A stretch of 64,000 bases of DNA. Origin: Margaritifera margaritifera (taxonomy: Eukaryota > Mollusca > Bivalvia > Unionida > Margaritiferidae). The notes beneath the pieces are model-generated. The model was not told the origin of the DNA. It saw nothing but the letters and a program-made list of their open reading frames with translations, and did no database searches. The translations under genes were made by a program, and so were the position numbers. The stretch spans positions 4,117,001 through 4,181,000 of the forward strand of contig JAQPZY010001660.1 in assembly GCA_029931535.1 (NCBI GenBank), written 5' to 3'. This document shows positions 21,571-64,000 of the stretch, one piece after another (within the stretch, counting starts at the first letter, position 1; each line of letters begins with the position of its first letter).

Positions 21571-23520
21571 AAAATATTTATCTCTAGCCTTCAGTTTTAA
21601 CGCATTTTTCTAATCCCAGATTGTTTCATACAGTTTGTGCCATTTTGATACATTTAGTGTCAAATGGTATCGTTTAGTGAAATTAGTGTATCACTTTGTG
21701 TAAATTGTATGTGGTTATTATTAATTGTGTATTAGTGACATTAGGCACTTTCTATTTCTTCCTTAAATAAATAGTAAATGCCTGACCAGTGTCCATATTG
21801 CCTGACACAAAATGGTGCAAGGGAAAAACACACATACTAATAAACTTGATGTTTTCATTTCACTACAATCTATTAAATCTTTGCATGTAATTACAGCAGC
21901 TGAAGGGAAACAGCAAGAGAAAATACAACACGTGCAGTTAAAAAAAAATGTTCACCAACGTTTAGCCAAAAGAGATAAGAAAGTTTTAAATGGAAGAAGC
22001 ATACAATTTGCTTTGAGACGAGTTCAAAATTTAAAAAGAACAGTGTTTGCTTGCTAAGTTAGACGATGTACAAGAAAGCTTCAACTAGTTAAACAGTGAA
22101 ACAAGACTTTGAGGAGACAGGGTTGAACGAAATGGAGGAAGTACTGGAAGAAATACAATATAATGAGGATGTTACTACGTATCAACTCTTGTCCTAATTT
22201 TCTATCGGATTTAACTGCTCTTTTTTTAAATGTCCCTAATGTTTCCTCCTTAAAACTGAAGTGCATCTTTATCTTACTCTCATGTTTAGTTTCATGAACA
22301 AATGATTTAGTCTCTGAGTTATTTTGTTCAGGCATATATTCTCACACTTCTAAAGTATAAATTTGGTCCTGTCGTGATAAACATAAAAATTTCCCTGTGT
22401 TAGACTCCTTTTTCTAACTAACTGGCTGATGCGTAAAATTACCAAGAACATGCTTCATTATTGTTTAGCGGGCACATCACTTTAGCAGCTAGTAAACCCG
22501 TAGAGTGCAAAGCTGCTAAAGCTGACGTAAGGCCCACACCCTCGCTTGGGAGTGATTTACTTTTTATTCTGGTCAGTGTAACTATCTCGGTTTTTCTTGG
22601 AGGTTGGTGGGTGTGGGTACCGTTACAGCTATTTTTAGAACCAACGGACAACTACCTCATTTTGTCATTAGAAGATTTTAGTCCGTGCGTATTCATACTC
22701 ATTTGTTTATTTGTATTTGTATTTAATTGTTCTTATTAAATTCTTTCACCATATAACTGAGAACCCATTTCATTGTTTGTTTGTTTGTTTGTTGCTTTTT
22801 TTTTTTTTTTTTTTTAAATCACATACATGTACCTTACTCGTCTTGTTACCTTACGGTACAACATGTACAAAACTCTTATCTCAATATAACATATGTACCA
22901 TGTAAATAATTGTTCTTTTCCTATCTATGTATTCATAAATTTTGCTCGATCCGTTTCATTTTATATCATGTAATACATTAATACTCTTATTTTAGGCTTC
23001 AGTTTTCTTTGCTATTATAATTTTATTTTTTCCTGGTGAATGATTTTAGCATCAATGTTAGTTGATGTCTAATATTGCATAAAAGTCTCTTATAATTTTT
23101 AATTTAACATAACAAACACTAACATAGCTAAAATTAATACTTTTGTTGCAGTAGTATCATTTACCAGTCGACTGATATACTTTCTTTTTCAGTATAATTG
23201 ATTTGTAACCTAGATAACTGGTCATCTTCATTCTCTACTCAAGGATGAGAAAAGAAGAGGAATGAATATTATGGATAGCTAGGTTTGACACTGACTCTTT
23301 TGAACACTAACCATATGGATTTTGTTTATATAATGGACACTGAGTTAATGTCCAGTTGTCAAACTAATTACTTCAGCTTTGTCGCGTGCACAGAAACGAT
23401 AGTATTGCTTTAAAAAAAAAATAAAAATATAATGTAACTTTTACGATTCCTCAAGGTGAACAGACCTAATAATTTTCACCAAAATCCACGGTAAATGTCA
23501 ACAAAAACTTAATCAACAGT
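21571..23520. other. No gene recognised
   Basis: A Lys/Arg-rich frame of 81 codons at 21812-22057 has no recognisable domain. A 9-bp inverted repeat TTTAGCAGC/GCTGCTAAA lies near 22482-22521. The rest is AT-rich. Confidence 0.35.
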
Positions 23521-24465
23521 TTTTAGCTCTACTGGTCATAGACCATAAGAGCTTATGGGATGGTCTGTTGTCCGTCGTCCGTCCGTCGTCTGTGGTCCGT
23601 CCGTCCGTTAGCACAAGTTTGTTATCGCCACTTCTCCTAAACTTAATTAGAGGATTGCCATGAAACTTTACACACACATTCATCCCATGGTCTAGTTGGT
23701 CCTAGATGAAAGTGGTGCTGTTCGGACATCCAATATGGCCGCCACGGCAGCCATCTTGAAAATCTTGTTACTCCTCACGAGTGGATGGTCATATCAACAT
23801 GAGGTTTTCACTAAAAGGCTTCTTATGATGTCTACATGGTCCTAACTGAAAATGGTGCAGATCTGACATCCAATATGTCCGCCACGGCAGCCATATTGAA
23901 AATCTTGTTATCGCTCCTCCTGAATGGATGGTCATATCAACATGGTGTTTTTAATGAAAGACTTCTTATGATGTCTAGTTAGTCCTAAATTAAAATAGTG
24001 CTGATCTGAGGTCCAGTATGGCCACCATGGCAGCCATCTTCAAAATCTTGTTATCGCTACTCCTCCTACGTGGATGGTCATATCAACATGGGGTTTTCAC
24101 TAAAAGCCTTTTTATGATGTCTAGTTGGTCCTAAATACAAATTATGCCAGTCTGAAGTCCAACATGGCCGCCACTGCAGCAATCTTGAAAATTTTCTTAT
24201 TGCAACTCCTCCTGAACAGAAAGTTATATTGGCGTGGGATTTTCACTAAAAGACTTCTTATGATGTCCAGTTGGTCTTAAATGAGCATGGTGCCGAGCTG
24301 ACATCCAATAGAGCCGCCACACAGCGTCCATTTTGAAAATATTGTTATTGCTTCTCCTGAACAGAAAGTCATATTGACATGGGGTGTCCTAAATGAAAAT
24401 GGTGCTGATCTGGGGTCTAATATGGCTGCCACAGTGGGCAGCTTGAAAATCTTGTTAACGCATTT
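23521..24465 (+). mobile_element. Hairpin-ended dispersed element, copy 1
   Basis: The 5' end folds as nested inverted repeats: AGCTCT (23525-23530) with AGAGCT (23548-23553), and GGTC with GACC inside. A GTCCGTCGTCC-rich head follows, then a region (AAACTTTACACACACATTC) that leads into about five internal repeats of about 146 bp. Each internal repeat has CATCCAATATGGCCGCCAC, ATCTTGAAAATCTTGTTAT and AAAGACTTCTTATGATGTCT. No ORF. The architecture resembles the abundant non-coding bivalve repeats with a similar head. The 3' end seen in the other copies (CCAGTAGAGC) is missing here. Confidence 0.75.
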
Positions 24466-24469
24466 GTTT

Positions 24470-26570
24470 GAATCCTAAAAATGTTAAATAACTGTGGACA
24501 AGGAATTGCAAAGGTCAGCAGAACACAAACTTTTATCGGTGTCTGTCAAATTTCCGTTATGTTGGAGATCTCGAATTTAATCAGACTGCTTATTTAGTTT
24601 GCCGTATAAACATATAGTTTGCTCTCCTATCTCTCTTTATCCATTTGTAACTATAACACTGTGGTATGAGTGTGATTGATTAAGCAAAGGTTAAATAGCA
24701 CGAAGTTTGCTTTAATCCGAATATCGGTAAATTTACTGTGTTTAATAAAGACAATTTTGCTCGAATAATCTAGACTAGATTATACTGTACGTACGTACTT
24801 TCGAGATAATGTGATTTTTCAGAATTCTAAATAAGAGCTATAATATGATGAATGAACTGTACTTTAACCCGTAGTGTTATTTGGTGAAGAAACTGGCATT
24901 CTAATCACTAGCTTCACGGCTAACCTTGTAGCTGTATAAGTGTTTTCTTTATCACATACCATTGGAATGAGCAGCAGTGATTAGAGGCAGTTCCCTGGAA
25001 TCCGATTTCAAGAAAATCTTCAGCTTTGAATACCAGAACTCGGAATCCTTCCTAAGGGTGAAAATATGAATCCAACAACTTAACACCTTTATTTAGCTTG
25101 TCTAAGCACTTTCTCGTGCCGTCAGGACATGAGGAACTTATTCTGTAAACTCGTGCCGTCAGGACCCGAGGAACATATTTTGTAAACTCGCTGATAATCT
25201 TGACTAGAGATAGCTATTGCAGGTTTATTCAAATTAACCTGATACCCTAAAAGTGGAATGGGATGCAATAAAATTGTAATGTACTTATGTAGGGTTTTGC
25301 TATATTATGGCGAAGGATGCGGACGGAGAAAACTTCTGAAACGAAAAAAAAAAAAAAAAAAGAAGAAGAAGAAACTGATTACATAAGGATAGTGGATGCA
25401 ATACATTAAAACGATAATGTAGTTTGCTACATTGTGGCGGAGGTTGCAGATGAAAGAAAAAGAAACTTCTTGGAAAGAAAGAGGTATATAGATAATTTGT
25501 TAACATCTTGCAAAATGTTTCTAATGATTTTAAATGATGAAATTCAAGCTTTAAGAAGACAATGAAACTGCAAAACGTTTAAAGCCACTTGATGAGGTTA
25601 TTTCATTCACACTTATTTATCTATTAGCAATTTACAAGTTCGTCCGTTCTCTAAAACTATCCCAATTTCTTAAGGTATACAGCTAACATTATCTGACATC
25701 TGGTACTTAGAGAAAGTAGGAACTGCGCATGGCAACATGACATCGAGACCTGAGGACGAGTGTAATAAAGTAGATACTAGTTCTGGAAAAATTATATGAA
25801 ATGTTTGACAAGTTTAAAAAAAAAAGAGATGAATACTATAAGATGAACAATTTCCGTGCTTTAAACTTTTATCAAACTTGTCAAGCAAACAAGAAAACTT
25901 AAATAATACTGTGATAAAAGTTTTCAAATTTCTTATTTGGATTTACATACACCATGGTGTTCAACTCATTACCAAGTATACTGGAAGAAGTTTATATGAC
26001 TTACATTTCTAAACATTACCATTTTATGAAAGGCTCATCTACATTAACGCATTTATTTTCGTTTTTTGTTTTTTTATGTTTTAAAGTCGTAGACACAAAT
26101 TAGTGCAAAAACGGCAGATTATAAGTAAATAGAATTTCAAGTTCTACACTTGAATTTGGGCCGATATAAGGTAGAACTTTAGTCACTGAAAATACTTGGA
26201 CAGTGACCTTTTATTGTATTTATTAAATACAATTTCCTGTTACAGGATAATTTTGTTCGCTCTAATCTCCTTCCTGTTCGTCCATCTGTCACATTTTATC
26301 AGGTGAAAAAATCCAGCCCTTAATATCGGACGAGCAAAATACTGTAAAGAACATCACATCCCATCCGAAAATGGAATATACAAATGTTGCGATCACACAC
26401 GCTGATATTAGTCTGTTCTTTAGATAAATGTAAATTTAAATGACAGCAGCTTCTGCTCCCATACTCTGGAGGGAGATGAATGATTTAACATCAAAGCAAC
26501 GTTGTACAAAAGTCTACTATTATTCTGGTAATCGGGTTTGTCATTCTTAGTGTCTTTGGGTGCTAAATAG
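24470..26570. other. No gene recognised
   Basis: AT-rich. A tandem pair of about 38 bp carrying CTCGTGCCGTCAGGAC occurs at 25110-25190. A diverged pair of about 120 bp (TTTGCTA(T/C)ATT(A/G)TGGCG blocks) occurs at 25293 and 25420. Confidence 0.4.
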
Positions 26571-26577
26571 TTATTCT

Positions 26578-26648
26578 TCTTTTTCTTCTCTTTCTTCTTC
26601 TTCTTTTTCTTCTTCTTCTTATTATTATTATTATTATAATTTGTTTAA

Positions 26649-26687
<39 letters not shown>
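26578..26687. repeat. (TTC)n and (TTA)n microsatellites
   Basis: A TTC-rich tract at 26578-26618 is followed by two TTA tracts (26619-26637 and 26650-26687). Confidence 0.95.
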
Positions 26688-27404
26688 TACGACTTATGTA
26701 CACTGGCACTAGTTTCATAATAATACAGAGACTTTACCTGTTATAGTGACATTTTTACGACGTTTTCTTCACCCATTTCATTTATTGACTGATAATTCAA
26801 ACGATTAAAGGAACATACATGTATATTTAACATGTTTCTTCTTGCTTTCTCTGAGTTAAATTTATGTATGTCCAGATGAGCTTCCATCAGTAATTGCTTG
26901 TTACCATGCTCTCTTGAAGCTAAAAACCAAAGCAAAAAAAAAACAAAAAAAACCCCACCCCCACCCCCACCCACCAAACAAACACGAATATTCTGATAAA
27001 ACTTGGTATATAGTCTAATATCAGCAAAATTTCGGAGGAATTATGTTATGAATATATTTTATAAGGTGATCTGGTGTCTGATTTGTTATGAATATATTTA
27101 TAAGGTGATCTTCTGGTGTCTGATTTTTTATGAATATATTTATAAGGTGATCCGGTGTCTGATTTGTTAAACTGGTTAATACCACATTCTGCATTTTTAA
27201 AACAAATTTTGTCAAAACTTAATACATAGGCATATATACTTTCATCCACCTCTAGAAAGAGTTTGATAATGAGCCACATCCATATATGGTATTGAGGTAA
27301 TATGGTTTCTAATTAGCTGTTCCTGTTAATGATCCAGAGGTTGGATTACTGAATTTCTACATAAAATATATATTTATCGGCGCTTGTGTTGTTTTATATT
27401 CGAT

Positions 27405-27447
<43 letters not shown>

Positions 27448-27871
27448 GCATATTCATGAGGTGAACTGGCCTATTCTCCCCCCACCCCACACACTAGTTT
27501 TTCTGAACAGAAATATATCACAAACTTGGTAATTCGACAATTATGTATGAATTCGATTTTTAGCGACATATGTGGATATTAATGATATAATCTGACATTT
27601 GATTGGTTAAGTTTGTCATAATTTTAGAAGCTTTTCTTTAGAGACAGATTTTTTATGAGGATTGGCATGTAAGCAAATACTATCAAAATAAAAATAAATT
27701 TTATTTTGAGTGGCATCTTCGATATTAATCAGGTGATCCGGCGTGTGGTTTGGCTGGACATGTTACCACCATAAAGACCACTTTTCCAGGATTTTATCAA
27801 ATTTGGTATATATGCTTATATTATAAGATCCTGTATGCGCTGAAATGTAAACACCATCAACATTTATTAAA

Positions 27872-28288
27872 GAGATGATCCGACATCTGATTGTTAAGCT
27901 TCTTACCACTTTAGGTGCAATTGTAAACAACATCAACATATATAAAGAGATGATCCGGCATCTGATCGTTAAGCTTGTTGCCACTTTATGGGCAATTGTA
28001 AACAACATCAACATATATAAAGAGATGATCCGGCATCTGATCGTTAAGCTTGTTGCCACTTTATGGGCAATTGTAAACAACATCAACATATATAAAGAGA
28101 TGATCTGGCATCTGATCGTTAAGCTTGTTGCCACTTTATGGGCAATTGTAAACAACATCAACATATATAAAGAGATGATCCGGCATCTGATCGTTAAGCT
28201 TGTTGCCACTTTATGGGCAATTGTAAACAACATCAACATATATAAAGAGATGATCCGGCATCTGATCGTTAAGCTTGTTGCCACTTTA
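27872..28288 (+). repeat. 75-bp minisatellite, 5.6 copies
   Basis: The unit begins GAGATGATCCGGCATCTGAT and ends CATCAACATATATAAA. Units after the first are nearly identical, so the array is recent. The 25-codon period leaves frames open on both strands, giving spurious ORFs. Confidence 0.95.
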
Positions 28289-28451
28289 GTGGACATATTC
28301 ACGAAGAGACGTGTATTGCAGTTGGTACATAAACTTGCATTTTACGATCTCGGTGGATTTTGATTTTTAGCGACATTTTTCTCATATTAATGGGTGATCA
28401 AGTATCTGATTAGTGGAGCTTGTTATGTCTCTCAAGGCCTTAGTTCTGAAC

Positions 28452-28751
28452 AGATTTGTATTAAATCTAGTATGTATGCTTAGATTTGTATTAAATCTAG
28501 TATGTATGCTTAGATTTGTATTAAATCTAGTATGTATGCTTAGATTTGTATTAAATCTAGTATGTATGCTTAGATTTGTATTATAACTAGTATAAATGCT
28601 TAGATTTGTATTAAATCTAGTATGTATGCTTAGATTTGTATTAAATCTAGTATGTATGCTTAGATTTGTATTCAATCTAGTATGTATGCTTAGATTTGTA
28701 TTAAATCTAGTATGTATGCTTAGATTTGTATTAAATCTAGTATGTATGCTT
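28452..28751 (+). repeat. 30-bp minisatellite, 10 copies
   Basis: The unit is AGATTTGTATTAAATCTAGT plus ATGTATGCTT. It contains the inverted repeat AGATTT/AAATCT. Nine of the ten copies are nearly identical. Confidence 0.97.
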
Positions 28752-28989
28752 ACCCCACTAAGATCTTGACTGAGTTGAATTATGGCCAGCAGCATCGAAT
28801 ATAAATTGGATGAATTTGGCATGTGACTGACTGAACTCGTCACTACATTATATAGTTTTTTTTTTCTTTCTGATCAGGTGTTGGTTAAACTTGGTACATA
28901 ATGCTTATATCAGCAAAATCTTGGTTGGGTCCTATTATGACCAACAGTTCTGCACATAAATTAGTTGATCTGTCATCTAATCTTGGATG

Positions 28990-29870
28990 AATCTGTTATA
29001 TGCGTCTAATGACACTGTAGTCCCACGCAATATAATTAAGCTTGTCTGAAGAACATTTCATGGTTTCTTATTAGTTTACATACTGCTGTATGTTTATAAA
29101 TCTACAAAAGAACGCCAAAAAGACATACCTTTAGTCAATTGCAGTAACATAAACCAGATGAGCTATATCAAGACCACATGGACCTTTTTTAGTTTCTTTG
29201 TTGCGTTACTTTTTATAAGGATTTCAGGCACTAGAATGGTGGAAAAGAGTAATGGCTTTTATCAAAACGAGGCACATTTTTACTATAGTCAGCTTTTATG
29301 CATATCTTTAAAAATGTTTGCAGACAGCAAAAAAAAAAAAAAAAAACAACGAAACAATGAAGAGCGATTTGTGTACATCCACAGTTTCATCCGACCTTCT
29401 AAACGCATGACATGCGCTTGGATATTACGTTGTGATGTAATCCTAACTCTCATTGATTATTGGCTTTAAACGAACAGAGTGAACCACGATATGCCGATAC
29501 ATTGATTGGCAGCAGAAATAGGTTTACATTTGTCCTATTTTTAGCTATTCACATGAGCCAGTAGAAACATGGGATGCAATCCAGCTGAGTAATTATTATG
29601 AGTAATAAACCAGACGGGCGTGGAGCGAGCTGATGTAGTACTTATGTACCTTCTTGCCTTTAAGACTTCCCTAGGCATCACTCGCTGACTAAATACTGCT
29701 GGAAGAAACTGGAATTCAAATCATAAGACTCCTGGATTAGATTCCATGTGCATGAAAGAGATATCAAAACCAAGTTATTGGATGGGCGAAAATTCAATCT
29801 GTTTTGTTTAAACTGAGTTGTATATACTGCTTTTTCGTTGCAGACAAGGTAAAGGCGATCACAGAAAACA
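28990..29870. other. Upstream flank of the gelsolin-like gene
   Basis: No second gene is supported. An open frame at 29158-29469 contains a poly-A run and has no domain. A TATA-like GTATATAC lies near 29819-29826, and a T-rich tract plus CAG (29831-29843) could be either promoter-proximal sequence or a splice acceptor for the start exon. Confidence 0.3.
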
Positions 29871-29876
29871 AGCATC

Positions 29877-29883
<7 letters not shown>
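29844..29883 (+). CDS. Gelsolin-like gene, exon 1 (start exon; coding part 29877-29883)
   Basis: ATG GCC G ends at donor GTATGT (29884). Only seven coding bases are present; the rest is 5' UTR. The left limit 29844 assumes the TTTTTCGTTGCAG at 29831-29843 is an acceptor from an upstream untranslated exon. If transcription starts nearby, the exon begins elsewhere. The phase (one base carried over) exactly matches exon 2. Confidence 0.75.
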
Positions 29884-63459
<33,576 letters not shown>

Positions 63460-64000
63460 AAACTGAAAAATCCATGTCCAGTCTGCCTTGAGTGTGCTCA
63501 AATTTGTCAAGGAGAGACTATGTGCTATACTGTTGAAACTAAGTGTTGTATTGATGCAGCAAACATAAAATCTGGATGTTAGATAAAATGGCATAAGGCC
63601 AAATGTATTAGATCTCCGAAATATTTTAGCCACATATATTTAAGACCTTTTTCATTTTTATAATACTTTAGACAAGCTACTTTGTTCAAAAAGGTAAATT
63701 CATCATTGGATGAAACAGATTATGAGAACTTTAAGTAACTATGAAGTAAATTTCAGTGACGATAAAGTTTCTTTTACAAAAATCTTAATAATTGTGCAAA
63801 AAATTAATGACAGTAATTTCGTTTGAGGCAGACTTTAGATATGTAGTATATATTGTGCAATCAATTCATGAAATTTCAACAAAGTTACTATACTGTGCCT
63901 AGTCAACAAGTTTTATTATGTATAATTTAACACGGATAGTGTGGTACAATTTGATATTCTATTACAGGCATTTCTGCTTCTTGTTTATTAGAATTGTGTA
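63460..64000 (+). other. 3' untranslated region and downstream flank of the gelsolin-like gene
   Basis: Sequence after the TAA is AT-rich. I see no AATAAA in the 540 bases left, so the poly(A) site may lie outside the window or use a variant signal. Confidence 0.5.

Larger units (their letters stand above)
27020..28990 (+). repeat. Degenerate repeat zone with GTGATC...TCTGATT modules
   Basis: The words 'TTAATGAGGTGATCCGG', 'GTCTGATT' and 'TTAAGCTTGTTA' recur at irregular intervals (near 27060, 27105, 27150, 27590, 27730, 28375, 28960), mixed with TTTTTAGCGACAT. Within the zone two segments have amplified as regular arrays (27872-28288 and 28452-28751). The copies near 27043-27170 form a short array of about 40 bp. 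Confidence 0.55.

Noticed and set aside
22461..22739. 92-codon hydrophobic plus-strand frame
   Set aside because: Composition follows T-rich DNA; a competing minus-strand frame overlaps and there is no recognisable family.
27763..28843. Frames of 153-179 codons on both strands
   Set aside because: Generated by the 75-bp and 30-bp arrays.

Overview
The window is AT-rich eukaryotic genomic DNA, most likely from a bivalve mollusc. This is inferred from three things: a molluscan-type three-domain gelsolin gene with many short exons and large introns; several copies of a hairpin-ended dispersed element carrying the GTCCGTCGTCC head I associate with bivalve repeats; and decayed Polintons, LINEs and tRNA-derived SINEs. 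The species cannot be named from sequence alone. I see no rRNA, functional tRNA, CRISPR array or bacterial operon.

Only one intact gene is supported. It is a severin/gelsolin-like actin-filament capping and severing protein on the + strand, spread over 13 coding exons from 29877 to 63459. All exon junctions keep frame. They add up to 1101 nt including the stop, giving 366 residues with three gelsolin repeats. The first coding exon contributes only ATG GCC G. One intron (after exon 4) uses a GC donor. Introns make up about 97% of the gene and are filled with mobile elements and minisatellites.

Layout. 1-160: SINE head. 230-7800: decayed Polinton (Maverick)-like element (integrase with chromodomain, unknown ORFs, a hydrophobic protein, fibre-like and coiled-coil proteins) with a nested SINE. 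8.6-11.5 kb: minisatellite, TG and TA tracts, and a long hairpin. 11.5-15.05 kb: an unknown minus-strand ORF remnant, then a broken plus-strand LINE. 15-18.3 kb: microsatellites and a GC-rich inverted-repeat element. 18.4-20.3 kb: minus-strand remnant of a second Polinton, including a clear protein-primed DNA polymerase fragment. 20.4-29 kb: minisatellites and hairpin-element copy 1. 29.9-63.5 kb: the gelsolin-like gene. Its introns hold a TIR-flanked cluster of GTTGCAAC palindromes (intron 1), a minus-strand LINE (intron 2), pogo-like MITEs, SINE copy 2, a double-hairpin MITE, three more hairpin-element copies, and arrays of 36, 39, 40, 43, 48, 57 and 84 bp.

Most long open frames in the window are artefacts of minisatellites whose period is a multiple of three. 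The strongest unexplained structures are the palindrome cluster at 31336-32013, the double-hairpin element at 44862-45082 and the hairpin-ended element with roughly 146-bp internal repeats.
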